Notes under the pieces: model-generated
What the model was told of the DNA's origin: nothing
What the model saw: the letters and a program-made list of their open reading frames with translations, nothing else
The model's database searches: none
Assembly: GCA_017882835.1 (NCBI GenBank)
Contig: JADGOU010000006.1
Location: 1-25,389 of the forward strand
Direction of reading: 5' to 3'
DNA length: 25,389 nucleotides
Source: Frankiaceae bacterium
Lineage (GTDB): Bacteria; Actinomycetota; Actinomycetes; JADGOU01
Translations under genes and position numbers: made by a program
Shown: in pieces, positions 1 through 7,934 of the stretch
How the letters are laid out: each line of letters opens with the position of its first letter
How positions within the stretch are numbered: position 1 is the first letter of the stretch

Positions 1-933
1 CACTTGATGCACGACTTCGAGGCCGGCCAGCTGCCGTGGGATCCGCCGTTCACCTTGGGGCACGAGAACGCCGGGTGGGTCTCCGCCCTCGGCGCCGACG
101 TCACCGGTTTGGAGGTCGGCCAGCCAGTCGCCGTCTACGGATGCTGGGGGTGCGGCCACTGCGCTCGGTGTCGACTCGGGGTGGACACCTACTCCGAGAA
201 CCCCGCCGCTGCTCCAGCGCCAGGCGGCGGTGGCGGACTGGGGGTCGACGGTGGCTTGGCCGAGTACCTCCTCGTGCCCGACCAGCGCCACCTCGTCCCG
301 CTGCCGGCGGCCTTGGACCCGGTGCTCGCGGCGCCGCTGACCGACGCCGGCTTGACGCCGTACCATGCAGTCCGCCGCTCCTGGCCCAAGCTCGCGCCCG
401 GGACGTCGGCGGTGGTGATCGGCGTCGGCGGCCTCGGCCATCTGGGTGTGCAGATACTCAAGGCCACGACGGCGGCCACAGTGATCGCGGTGGACACCCG
501 AGCGGAGGCGCTGGCCCTGGCCGAGGAATGCGGTGCGGACGTGACAGTGGCCGCAGCCGACGATGCTGCCACGCGGGTGCGGGACGCGACCGGTGGGCGC
601 AGGGCGGACGTAGTTGTGGACTTTGTCGGGGTGGACTCGACGCTGGCCCTCGGAGCCGCCGTCGCTCGCCCACTCGGCGACTTGACCATCGTGGGCATCG
701 GTGGCGGGACGTTGCCGGTGTCGTTCTTCTCGGTGCCCTACGAGCTGAGCATCCAAACGACCTACTGGGGCTCTTGGCCGGAGCTGGAGGAGGTGCTGAT
801 TCTGGGCGCCAGTGGACGGCTCCGCCCGCGCATCACCACCTTCCCGCTGACCGAAGCCATGGACGCTTATCGCCAGATACAGGCCGGCAAGTTGGAGGGA
901 CGGGCCGTCATCGCCCCCACGCCCGCCGGCTGA
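1..933 (+). CDS. zinc-dependent alcohol dehydrogenase, ADH-A-like, 5'-truncated by window edge
   Basis: Medium-chain zinc alcohol dehydrogenase that would interconvert alcohols and aldehydes or ketones with NAD(H). The frame is open to base 1 and the first visible residues correspond to a point just after the usual catalytic-zinc Cys, so roughly 40 N-terminal residues lie outside the window. Visible: the GHE zinc-ligand motif (His codon 61-63), the APLTDAGLTPYHA segment whose Asp serves as a zinc ligand in this family, and the Rossmann motif GVGGLGHLG followed by VIAVD, whose Asp favours NAD. It resembles Rhodococcus ADH-A throughout, including the PYWG and GRAVI segments near the end. Odd point: the structural-zinc Cys set C-x2-C-x2-C-x7-C has Ser (193-195) as its fourth member. 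It is convergent with the next gene. The family is confident; the substrate is unknown. Confidence 0.9.
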   Translation, partial: HLMHDFEAGQLPWDPPFTLGHENAGWVSALGADVTGLEVGQPVAVYGCWGCGHCARCRLGVDTYSENPAAAPAPGGGGGLGVDGGLAEYLLVPDQRHLVPLPAALDPVLAAPLTDAGLTPYHAVRRSWPKLAPGTSAVVIGVGGLGHLGVQILKATTAATVIAVDTRAEALALAEECGADVTVAAADDAATRVRDATGGRRADVVVDFVGVDSTLALGAAVARPLGDLTIVGIGGGTLPVSFFSVPYELSIQTTYWGSWPELEEVLILGASGRLRPRITTFPLTEAMDAYRQIQAGKLEGRAVIAPTPAG

Positions 934-984
934 CCGAGCCGGCGTCAGTCCCGGCCGCTGGTCCGGGGGACGTTGCTGTTCGTC

Positions 985-1003
985 GAACCGGGTGAACCGG
1001 TTC
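985..1003. terminator. possible bidirectional terminator hairpin
   Basis: A perfect 7-bp inverted repeat, GAACCGG / CCGGTTC, with a 5-nt loop lies between the converging ends of the alcohol dehydrogenase (stop at 933) and the minus-strand gene ending at 1016. There is no real T tract, which is common for actinobacterial terminators. The structure is seen directly; the role is inferred from position. Confidence 0.45.
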
Positions 1004-1015
1004 CTATTCGGGGCG

Positions 1016-1741
1016 CTACGTACGGTCCGTCGGCGTAACATCCTGCACCAGCGGCTCCAACCGCTGGTTGACCGCGACGTCGCGCACCACATGCACCACC
1101 AGGCCGTCTGGGCGCACCAGCAGCATGGTGACCCCAGACGCGGCGTACGTCGTGGCCAGCCGCTGATCGTCATCCACCGCAACGGTCGCCGGGCCGGGTA
1201 GCGGGGCGAGCAGCGTGCCGGCCCGGGCCGCGTCCGCCGGCCCGGTTACCAGGATCGCGGGCAGCGCGAACTCCTGCGCGGCGCCGACCGCCGTCCGGAC
1301 CTGCGCTTGGCAGTAACAGTCGGCCGGCAGCAGCACAAACACCGCCGGACGCACGGCTCGGGTGTCCCGCGGACCGTCGACGAACCGCAGCGGTACGGCG
1401 GGCAGCAGGCCGCCCTCGGTGCCCGGCGCCACCGGCACCTGGCTGGCCAACGGGCGCGGCGTCGGCCGCGCGGGCCGACCGGAGGCCAGGACGGCCAGCA
1501 GCGTGGTGCCCAAGGCCACGAACAGCAGCGCGGTCACGACCAGCGGCGCGGAGATGCCGTACCGGTGCCAACGCCGGCCCGGCAGGTGGCGCTGCACCCA
1601 TGTCCGGCGGCGGGCCGAGCGTCGCTCGCGCTGCAGAGCCTGCAGGTCGCGGGCCAGCTCGCGGGCGTCATCGGGCACGTCGACAGCGACCGGTGGTAGG
1701 TCGGCGTACCGGTCCGAGGGCGGCTCCGGGTCCCCGAGCAT
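1016..1741 (-). CDS. membrane-anchored protein with extracytoplasmic Cys-x-Cys domain, thioredoxin-fold-like
   Basis: I do not recognise a named family. The ATG at 1741 is preferred because GGAGG (1748-1752) lies 6 nt upstream of it; a GTG at 1744 is only 3 nt from the same site. The 241-aa product has a charged, Arg-rich cytoplasmic N-terminus (about 1-60), one transmembrane segment (about 63-88) and an extracytoplasmic domain of about 150 residues. That domain carries PADCYCQAQV and then alternating beta/alpha-looking sequence (AILVTGP, ATVAVDDDQ, GVTMLLVRPDG) that recalls a TlpA/peroxiredoxin-like fold, in which a Cys pair near the first helix would be the redox site. The spacing is C-x-C rather than the usual C-x2-C. 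The redox role is inference; it could also be a structural or metal site. It is divergent from carD. Confidence 0.6.
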   Translation of the reverse strand: MLGDPEPPSDRYADLPPVAVDVPDDARELARDLQALQRERRSARRRTWVQRHLPGRRWHRYGISAPLVVTALLFVALGTTLLAVLASGRPARPTPRPLASQVPVAPGTEGGLLPAVPLRFVDGPRDTRAVRPAVFVLLPADCYCQAQVRTAVGAAQEFALPAILVTGPADAARAGTLLAPLPGPATVAVDDDQRLATTYAASGVTMLLVRPDGLVVHVVRDVAVNQRLEPLVQDVTPTDRT

Positions 1742-1752
1742 CACTCACCTCC

Positions 1753-2003
1753 CACCGTTCGCCGTCCACCATGACGCACGGCGGACGCCGGCGCCAGACT
1801 CGGGCTCCATCTCGGTGCCCAGGGAAGGGTCCGATAGCTGCGTGGCGGGTCGGGACGACGCCGACCGGGCCGCCCCCACGACCGCCCCATGCACGGCATC
1901 CGGCTCGCTGTCAAGCCCCTGACCTGGGAAAACGACGCCAAAGTGCCCCCGACGGCGGCTGCTGGCGTGCTAATCTGGAGGTCACGAAAGGGGTACGTGA
2001 CAT
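1753..2003 (+). promoter_or_regulatory. intergenic region with probable carD promoter and RBS
   Basis: Divergent intergenic region between the minus-strand membrane protein and carD. A -10-like hexamer TAATCT (1971-1976) sits 27 nt before the carD ATG and a purine-rich RBS GAAAGGGG (about 1986-1993) lies 10 nt before it. No convincing -35 box appears at the proper distance, which is common for actinobacterial promoters. Nothing else was recognised here. Confidence 0.4.
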
Positions 2004-2486
2004 ATGATTTTCGAGGTCGGCGAAACCGTCGTCTACCCCCACCATGGGGCCGCCCTGATCGAAGCCCTGGAAACTCGAGTCATCAAGGGCGAGGATCGGC
2101 TCTACCTGGTTCTCAAGGTGGCGCAGGGCGATCTCACCGTTCGGGTGCCCGCGGACAACGCTGAGTTTGTGGGCGTTCGCGACGTTGTCGGCCAAGAAGG
2201 GCTCGACCGCGTGTTCGAGGTGCTGCGCGCGCCGCACACCGAGGAGCCGACCAATTGGTCTCGACGCTACAAGGCCAATCTCGAGAAGCTTGCTTCCGGT
2301 GACGTCAACAAGGTCGCCGAGGTGGTGCGGGATCTGTGGCGGCGTGACCGCGAGCGCGGTCTGTCTGCCGGCGAGAAGCGGATGCTGGCCAAGGCCCGGC
2401 AGATTCTGGTCAGCGAGCTGGCGCTGGCCGAGGGCACGAACGAGGACAAGGCCGAGGCCGTCCTCGAGGAGGTGCTGGCCTCCTAG
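2004..2486 (+). CDS. carD: CarD-family RNA polymerase-binding transcription regulator
   Basis: Global regulator that binds the RNA polymerase beta subunit and stabilises the open promoter complex, notably at rRNA promoters. The 160-aa protein is close to the mycobacterial CarD length and nearly collinear with it. The N-terminal polymerase-interacting Tudor-like domain (about 1-60) contains Arg25 and Arg47, positions known in M. tuberculosis CarD for beta-subunit contact. The C-terminal helical DNA-binding domain contains Trp85 in EPTNWSRRYK, the residue that wedges into the upstream edge of the bubble. The start ATG has a purine-rich RBS. Downstream lie the PIN/TRAM gene, ispD and ispF, the conserved actinobacterial order. 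Confidence 0.97.
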   Translation: MIFEVGETVVYPHHGAALIEALETRVIKGEDRLYLVLKVAQGDLTVRVPADNAEFVGVRDVVGQEGLDRVFEVLRAPHTEEPTNWSRRYKANLEKLASGDVNKVAEVVRDLWRRDRERGLSAGEKRMLAKARQILVSELALAEGTNEDKAEAVLEEVLAS

Positions 2487-2595
2487 TCACCACTCGCGCC
2501 GCCGCTGCCTCACTCGGACGGGTGAGCCGGGCGTTCGGCGTTAGCCTTGGGCCGTGGGTTCCGGCATTGCGGGCCGACGCCTCCGAGGGAGACAC

Positions 2596-3804
2596 GTGAG
2601 CGGCACCGCCCGTTCGGCTCGGGTACCGCCGGGCATGGTCGAGTTCCTTCGGCTGCTCGTCGTGATCTTCCTGGCAGGCATCGGCTACGAGGTCGCCCAG
2701 GCGATCGGTAGCGGTCGGGAGCTGCTCGGACCTTTCAACGGTGTTGCCATCGGCGTCATCGTCGGCTCAGGCCTGGGCTATGTCCTGGGCGGTGTTCTCG
2801 GCCGCTCCACCGTCTCCGCCGCCGACCGCGCGCAGCTGGCGCTGCGGGAGACCTCTGCGGAGTCCCTCGTGGCCGGCGCCATCGGACTGGTGATCGGCGT
2901 TCTGGTCGGCGCCGGCGCCGCCTGGCCGGTGTTCCTCATCCCGCAGCCGTTCCTCTCCGTCCCGCTGTTCGCCTTCATCGTCGTGATCTTTGCGTTCGTG
3001 GGGTACGCCGTCGGGTCCAGCAAGCGCGACGGAATGCTGGCCATGTTCGGCGCCCAGGCCGGGCGAGCCCCCCGCCGGTTGTCGGCCGCAGCGCTGCCGC
3101 GCGTCGTCGACTCCTCGGTGGCCATCGACGGCCGCGTGATCGACGTCGTCCGCGCCGGTTTCCTGCACGGCACCATGCTGATCACTACCCCGGTGCTGGG
3201 CGAGCTGCAGGGCCTCGCCGACGCCGGCGACGACCTGCGTCGAGCGCGCGGCCGCCGTGGACTCGAGGTACTGGAAACGCTGCGTCGGGAACCAGGTATC
3301 GACGTAGTGGTGATCGACGACGAGGTGCCCGGCGTCGCGGAGGTGGATGCCAAGCTGGTCCGGTTGTGCCTCGACGCCCAAGCGGCCCTGCTTACTCTCG
3401 ACACCAACCTAGCGCGCGCCGCCGCACTGGCCGGCGTCCAGGTCCTCAACCTGCACGCGCTGGCGCTGGCGTTACGGCCGGCCGTGACCGCCGGCGACGA
3501 GGTGTACGTGCTGTTGGTAAAGCCCGGCAAGGAGCCGGGCCAGGCGGTTGGCTACCTCGACGACGGGACGATGGTCGTTGCCGAACGAGCGCGGGCGCAT
3601 CTGGGCGCCGAGCTGCGAATCCGGGTCACCAGCGTGCTGACGACGGCCAACGGACGCCTCGTCTTCGCCCGTCCGGCAGCTGAGGGCTTCGGTGTCCCAC
3701 CGCCGCGACCGCCCGGCGTTGCACCGAGCATGCCGGCGTCGAATCGGCCCATCAGTCAGCGGGCCACCCCGGCGGACGTCCCCCACCGCCGGCGCTCCGG
3801 GTGA
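2596..3804 (+). CDS. YacL-like integral membrane protein with PIN and TRAM domains
   Basis: Predicted membrane-bound nuclease-like protein similar to B. subtilis YacL. I prefer the GTG at 2596 because GAGGGAG lies 5-6 nt upstream (402 aa); the ATG at 2635 has no clear RBS but would also keep every domain. Four hydrophobic segments fill the N-terminal third. A PIN domain follows, starting at VVDSSVAIDGRVID (Asp codon 3109-3111), with further acidic residues in LGELQG, EVDAKLV and TLDTNLA, the usual four-acid metal site. The C-terminus is a TRAM-like beta domain (VTAGDEVYVLLVKPGKE onward) expected to bind RNA. Its stop overlaps the ispD start by 4 nt (GTGA), so the two are translationally coupled. 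The family is clear; the physiological RNA target is not established. Confidence 0.92.
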   Translation: MSGTARSARVPPGMVEFLRLLVVIFLAGIGYEVAQAIGSGRELLGPFNGVAIGVIVGSGLGYVLGGVLGRSTVSAADRAQLALRETSAESLVAGAIGLVIGVLVGAGAAWPVFLIPQPFLSVPLFAFIVVIFAFVGYAVGSSKRDGMLAMFGAQAGRAPRRLSAAALPRVVDSSVAIDGRVIDVVRAGFLHGTMLITTPVLGELQGLADAGDDLRRARGRRGLEVLETLRREPGIDVVVIDDEVPGVAEVDAKLVRLCLDAQAALLTLDTNLARAAALAGVQVLNLHALALALRPAVTAGDEVYVLLVKPGKEPGQAVGYLDDGTMVVAERARAHLGAELRIRVTSVLTTANGRLVFARPAAEGFGVPPPRPPGVAPSMPASNRPISQRATPADVPHRRRSG

Positions 3805-4523
3805 ATCGGCCGGCACCTGCCCGGACGGCCGGAGTCGTGCCGGCCGCCGGCCGTGGGGAGCGGTTAGGCCTGGGCCCGGCCAAGGCGCTGCGCCCGCTGG
3901 GCGGCGTACCGATGCTGGTGCTCGCCGTCCGGGCGCTGGCCGAGGCCCGCGGCGTGGACGTCGTGGTGGTGGCCGCCCCTCCGGACGACCGGGCCGAGGT
4001 GCAGGCACTGCTGTCGGCGTACGACATCGGCACCGAGGTAGTGATCGTCTCCGGCGGCGCGACCCGGCAGGAGTCGGTCCGCCGGGCTCTGGCCGCGCTG
4101 CCGCCGGAGGTCGAGATCGTGCTCGTGCACGACGCGGCCCGTCCGTTGGCCCCCAGTGAGCTTGCCGATGCGGTCGTTCAGGCGGTTCGCGACGGGTACG
4201 ACGCGGTAGTCCCGGCGCTGCCGGTGGCCGACACCATCAAGCGGGTGGACGAGGCTGGGCGGGTGCTCGAAACCCTTCCCCGGGAGCAGCTGCGTGCGGT
4301 CCAGACTCCGCAGGGCTTCCGTCGTCAGTTGCTCGCGGACGCGCATGCAGCCGCGCCGCCAGCCGATCCCACGCTGACCGACGACGCCGGGCTGGTGGAG
4401 CGCATCGGTGTGGCTGTGCACGTCGTACCGGGGCATCCGGAGGGCCTGAAGGTGACCCGACCGATCGACGTGGTCTTTGCTGAGGCGCTGCTGGCGCGAC
4501 GCTGGGCCCGGCATGCACCCTGA
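3801..4523 (+). CDS. ispD: 2-C-methyl-D-erythritol 4-phosphate cytidylyltransferase
   Basis: Third step of the MEP isoprenoid pathway: transfers CMP from CTP to methylerythritol phosphate, in the cytosol. The 240-aa sequence has the nucleotidyltransferase signature near the N-terminus (PAAGRGERLG followed by AKALRPLGG; the Lys and Arg bind the triphosphate), GGATRQESV, VHDAARP, the TPQGF segment, TDDAGLVE, and the C-terminal GHPEGLKVTRPIDV that matches the family's final substrate-binding motif. The start is a GTG inside the stop of the PIN/TRAM gene (GTGA overlap). The 3' end overlaps ispF by 11 nt, the usual pairing of these genes. Confidence 0.96.
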   Translation: MNRPAPARTAGVVPAAGRGERLGLGPAKALRPLGGVPMLVLAVRALAEARGVDVVVVAAPPDDRAEVQALLSAYDIGTEVVIVSGGATRQESVRRALAALPPEVEIVLVHDAARPLAPSELADAVVQAVRDGYDAVVPALPVADTIKRVDEAGRVLETLPREQLRAVQTPQGFRRQLLADAHAAAPPADPTLTDDAGLVERIGVAVHVVPGHPEGLKVTRPIDVVFAEALLARRWARHAP

Positions 4524-5022
4524 CCAGGTGCCCGGGTGGCCGCGGGTGGGGGTCGGGGTGGACGTGCACCCGTTGGCGGCCAGCCGGCCGTGCTGGGTGG
4601 CTGGCCTGCTCTGGCCCGAGGAGCCGGGTCTGGCCGGGCACTCCGACGGCGACGTGGCCGCCCATGCCGCCTGCGACGCGCTGCTGTCCGCTGCCGGGCT
4701 CGGTGACCTTGGCAGCCATTTCGGTACCGCAGAACCACGGTGGGCCGGTGCCGCCGGCTCGGCGCTGTTGGCCGAGACGGCGCGTCGGCTGGCGGCCGCC
4801 GGTTGGGGGGTCGGCAACGTGGCCGTGCAGGTGGTGGGCAACTTGCCCCGGCTAGGTCCCCGTCGCGCGGCGGCCGAGGCGGCACTGGGTGCCGCCGCCG
4901 GGGCCCCGGTGTCGGTCAGTGCGACCACGACCGACGGACTTGGGTTGACCGGTCGCGGCGAGGGACTGGCCGCGATCGCGACCGCGCTGGTCTTTCGCCG
5001 AGATTCCGCGCAGGTTAGGTAG
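4513..5022 (+). CDS. ispF: 2-C-methyl-D-erythritol 2,4-cyclodiphosphate synthase
   Basis: Fifth step of the MEP pathway: cyclises CDP-methylerythritol 2-phosphate with loss of CMP; the family is a zinc-dependent trimer. The ATG at 4513 lies inside the end of ispD and gives 169 aa. The zinc ligands are visible as Asp17 and His19 (GVGVDVHPL) plus the His of AGHSDGDVAAH. The C-terminus has VSATTTDGLGLTGRGEG, the CMP-binding and catalytic segment. The loop that reads PDTD in E. coli is GTAE here, as is typical of divergent actinobacterial IspF. ispE is not present in this window. Confidence 0.96.
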   Translation: MHPDQVPGWPRVGVGVDVHPLAASRPCWVAGLLWPEEPGLAGHSDGDVAAHAACDALLSAAGLGDLGSHFGTAEPRWAGAAGSALLAETARRLAAAGWGVGNVAVQVVGNLPRLGPRRAAAEAALGAAAGAPVSVSATTTDGLGLTGRGEGLAAIATALVFRRDSAQVR

Positions 5023-5083
5023 CACAGTGGTGGACCGGGTAGGTCCGCTGGCAGGCCGATCAAGTCGATCACGGGAGCGTGTC

Positions 5084-5272
5084 ATGAGCGACCAGCCAAC
5101 CGATGAACAGACCGGCGAGCCCGTCGACGACCCGACGACGGCGAGCCGGGCCGCGCTGAGCGCCGAAGGGTTGATCGCCAAGAAGGCGAGCGATTCGACC
5201 CCACCCGAAGCCGCGTCCTCGAGCTCGGAACCGGGTGCCGGTCCCGAAGCCGGACCGCGTACGGCGCGTTGA
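5084..5272 (+). CDS. small hydrophilic protein of unknown function
   Basis: A 62-codon ORF between ispF and rlmB. The ATG at 5084 is preferred because GGGAG (5073-5077) lies 6 nt upstream. The product begins MSDQPTDEQTGEPVDD and is rich in Asp, Glu, Ser, Pro, Ala and Thr, with no hydrophobic core; it is likely disordered. I recognise no family. It stands where many actinobacteria carry cysS. The RBS supports translation, but amino-acid composition alone cannot exclude a chance ORF. Confidence 0.45.
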   Translation: MSDQPTDEQTGEPVDDPTTASRAALSAEGLIAKKASDSTPPEAASSSSEPGAGPEAGPRTAR

Positions 5273-5306
5273 GCGCCGGCGGCCGACGGCGCACGCGGAT
5301 GCGGTG

Positions 5307-6485
5307 ATGGCCAGCGGCGGCGAGGGCACGTCGGGCCGGGTCGGCGGCGGGACGGGCAAGGGCCGGGGTCGGACCGGCACCGATGCGGACCGTTCGTCCC
5401 GCGGCGGGAACAGCGTTGCCCGGGGTGGTCAGGGCGGTCGCGCCGCCAAGACCGGGTCGCATCGCAAGGGCGCGGCCGCCGGTTCGGGCGGGCAGCGTCG
5501 CCGAAGCCTGGAAGCCCGCGGGGCCACGCCGCCGGCGGAGCAGCGCACCGGTCACCCGGCCGAGCGGCGAGGCGCTGGGCCGGCTAGGCGCGCCGGGGGG
5601 CCGGTGGACCGCGCGTCTCGGGCCCGCGGTGAGCGCACCTCCCGGCAAGGCCGACAGGGGGCCGAGAGCCGACCTGCAGGCCGACCCGGTGGTCGGCCAG
5701 GCCCCGGCAGCGCGGAGACCGTGGCCGGCCGCAACGCGGTGGTCGAGGCGCTGCGGGCCAAGGTGCCGGCGACGGCGCTGTACGTCGCCGCCGGGCTGGA
5801 CAGCGACGAGCGGGTCAGCGAAGCGGTCGCGGTCGCCGGCAAGCGCGGCATCGCGCTGCTCGAAGTGACCCGGGTGCACCTGGACCGGATGACGCAGGGT
5901 GCGCTGCACCAGGGTCTGGCGCTCCAGGTCCCGCCGTACGCCTACGCCGATCCAGCCGACCTGCTCGCCCGGGCGCTGGACGCCGGCGCGGCTGCGCTGT
6001 TCGTCGCCCTGGACGGCGTCACCGACCCCCGCAACCTCGGCGCGATCGTCCGCTCGGCCGCCGCGTTCGGCGCCGCCGGTGTGCTGGTGCCGGAACGGCG
6101 CTCGGCGGCGATGACCGCCGCGGCCTGGAAGGCCAGCGCCGGGGCGGCGGCCCGGCTGCCGGTAGCGCGGGTGCCCAACCTGGTGCGCGCGCTCACGGCG
6201 TACCGGTCGGCCGGGTTGTTCGTGGTCGGACTGGCCGCCGATGGCGAGGTGTCCCTCGACGACCTGGAGCTGGCCGCGGACCCGCTGGTGCTCGTGGTCG
6301 GTTCGGAGGACAAGGGGCTATCCCGGCTGGTGGGCGAGACCTGTGACTTGACGGTGCGGATTCCCATGGCGGCCGGCAGCGAGTCACTCAACGCCGGCAT
6401 CGCCGCCGGGGTGGCTCTGGCGGAGGTGGCCCGACGCCGCCGGGGTGGCTCTGGCGGAGGTGGCCCGACGTCGCCGCGCCACTGA
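5307..6485 (+). CDS. rlmB: 23S rRNA (guanosine-2'-O-)-methyltransferase, RlmB/TrmH family, altered C-terminus
   Basis: SpoU/TrmH-class RNA 2'-O-ribose methyltransferase using S-adenosylmethionine, expected to act on 23S rRNA. With the ATG at 5307 it has 392 aa. About 135 residues of Gly/Arg/Ser-rich, probably disordered sequence precede the small substrate-binding domain (from AGRNAVVEALRAK) and the knotted SPOUT domain with motif 1 DPRNLGAIVRSA (about 240), motif 2 VVGSEDKGLSRL (about 332) and motif 3 ESLNAGIAAGVAL (about 360). The usual short actinobacterial N-terminus (a basic tail beginning near GNS) is extended here. The last about 14 residues are out of the ancestral frame because of a 34-bp tandem duplication (6403-6470); all catalytic motifs precede it, so the enzyme is probably still active. 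Confidence 0.92.
   Translation: MASGGEGTSGRVGGGTGKGRGRTGTDADRSSRGGNSVARGGQGGRAAKTGSHRKGAAAGSGGQRRRSLEARGATPPAEQRTGHPAERRGAGPARRAGGPVDRASRARGERTSRQGRQGAESRPAGRPGGRPGPGSAETVAGRNAVVEALRAKVPATALYVAAGLDSDERVSEAVAVAGKRGIALLEVTRVHLDRMTQGALHQGLALQVPPYAYADPADLLARALDAGAAALFVALDGVTDPRNLGAIVRSAAAFGAAGVLVPERRSAAMTAAAWKASAGAAARLPVARVPNLVRALTAYRSAGLFVVGLAADGEVSLDDLELAADPLVLVVGSEDKGLSRLVGETCDLTVRIPMAAGSESLNAGIAAGVALAEVARRRRGGSGGGGPTSPRH
6403..6470 (+). repeat. perfect 34-bp tandem duplication at the 3' end of rlmB
   Basis: Bases 6403-6436 and 6437-6470 are identical, starting CCGCCGGGGTGG. Copy 1 is read as ...AGVALAEVARR, the expected RlmB ending. Because 34 is not a multiple of 3, copy 2 is read in another frame as a Gly-rich tail (GGSGGGGPTS). 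From the expected frame, copy 2 would continue to a TAG at 6490-6492. Confidence 0.97.
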
Positions 6486-6503
6486 CGGCTAGCCGCGAGC
6501 AGA

Positions 6504-7922
6504 ATGCCAGCCATGCCGATCTCGCAGCCCGGCCGGGACCTCGGGGACGACGACGTCCTGGCGCCGACGTACGGCAGCCGGTACATGGACGCGCCGGCAC
6601 CGGCGCACGCCCTGCCCGAACGCGGCATGCCGCCGCGGGTGGCCGCGCAGCTGATCCGGGACGAGATGACCCTGGACGGCAACCCGGAGCTCAACCTGGC
6701 GACCTTCGTGACCACCTGGATGGAGCCCGAGGCGGCCGAGCTGATGACCGCCACGCTGGCCAAGAACTACATCGACCAGGACGAGTACCCGCAGACCACT
6801 GTCATCCAGAACCGGTGCGTGGCGATGCTGGCGGAGCTCTTCCACGCCCCGAAAGGGAGCCAGCCCACCGGGACGGGGACCGTGGGCTCGTCCGAGGCGA
6901 TCCAGCTCGCCGGCCTGGCGATGAAGTGGCGCTGGCGCGCCCGGCAGGCCGCGGCCGGCAAGCCGACGGACCGGCCGAACATCGTGATGGGCGCCAACGT
7001 CCAGGTGGTCTGGGAGAAGTTCGCCCGCTACTTCGACGTCGAGCCGCGCTACGTGCCGCTGACCGCGACCCGCTACGTCCTCGGCGTACCCGAGGCGTTG
7101 GCGCTGGTCGACGAGAACACCATCGGGGTCGTCGCCATCCTGGGCAGCACCTACACCGGGGAGTACGAGCCGGTCGAGCAGCTCAACGACGCGCTGGCGG
7201 CGCGCGAGGCCACCACCGGCCAGCACTTGCCCATCCATGTGGACGCGGCCAGCGGCGGTTTCGTGGCGCCGTTCACCGAGCCCGAGCTGCGTTGGGACTT
7301 CCGGCTGCCGCTGGTGCGCTCCATCAACGTCAGCGGGCACAAGTACGGGCTGGTCTACCCCGGGATCGGTTGGGCGCTGTGGCGGGAGCCGGCCGACGTA
7401 CCGCCCGAGCTGGTCTTCCACGTCAACTATCTGGGCGGCGACGAGCCGACGTTCAGTCTGAACTTCTCCAAGGGCGCCGGTCAGGTGATCGCTCAGTACT
7501 ACAACTTCCTGCGGCTGGGTCGCAGCGGCTACACCGACGTGATGCTCGGTCTGCACCGCGTCGCCGGTTACCTGACCCAGGCCTTGGTCGACAGCGGGGT
7601 CGAAGACGGCCACTTCGAGCTCGTCGGCGGCGGAGTCGGCTTGCCGGTGGTCTGCCTCCGGCTGCACGGCGAGCCGGGCTACACGGTCTTCGACATCTCC
7701 AAGCGGCTGCGGCAGCGAGGATGGATCGTCCCGGCGTACACCTTGGCGGCCGACGCCCAGGACATCGCCGTGCTACGGGTAGTCGTCCGGGAGGGGCTGT
7801 CCCGCGACATGGCCGACGCGCTGGTGCGCGACCTACGCGGGGTCGTGGCCGACCTCGACGATGCGCCGCCGCGGCAGCGGGCGGCGCCGGTGCACGCGGC
7901 CAAGACCCGCGGCGTCTGCTGA
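6504..7922 (+). CDS. gadB: glutamate decarboxylase (PLP-dependent)
   Basis: Converts L-glutamate to GABA and CO2 with pyridoxal phosphate, consuming a cytosolic proton. The 472-aa length matches bacterial GadB. Diagnostic segments: LDGNPELNLATFVTTWMEPE near the N-terminus, DEYPQT, TGTGTVGSSEAI (cofactor phosphate loop), VDAASGGFVAPF (PLP-ring Asp) and SGHKYGLVYPG with the Schiff-base lysine at about residue 280. A second ATG at 6513 could be the true start; no strong RBS separates the two. The next gene, a class II glutamine amidotransferase, begins 12 nt downstream, suggesting one transcript. No antiporter gene (gadC) is visible, so an acid-resistance role cannot be claimed from this context. 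Confidence 0.95.
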   Translation: MPAMPISQPGRDLGDDDVLAPTYGSRYMDAPAPAHALPERGMPPRVAAQLIRDEMTLDGNPELNLATFVTTWMEPEAAELMTATLAKNYIDQDEYPQTTVIQNRCVAMLAELFHAPKGSQPTGTGTVGSSEAIQLAGLAMKWRWRARQAAAGKPTDRPNIVMGANVQVVWEKFARYFDVEPRYVPLTATRYVLGVPEALALVDENTIGVVAILGSTYTGEYEPVEQLNDALAAREATTGQHLPIHVDAASGGFVAPFTEPELRWDFRLPLVRSINVSGHKYGLVYPGIGWALWREPADVPPELVFHVNYLGGDEPTFSLNFSKGAGQVIAQYYNFLRLGRSGYTDVMLGLHRVAGYLTQALVDSGVEDGHFELVGGGVGLPVVCLRLHGEPGYTVFDISKRLRQRGWIVPAYTLAADAQDIAVLRVVVREGLSRDMADALVRDLRGVVADLDDAPPRQRAAPVHAAKTRGVC

Positions 7923-7934
7923 GGCGGCACTGCG

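Noticed and set aside
36..995. Long plus-strand ORF over the alcohol dehydrogenase
   Set aside because: Arg-rich shadow frame; the ADH frame has clear family motifs throughout.
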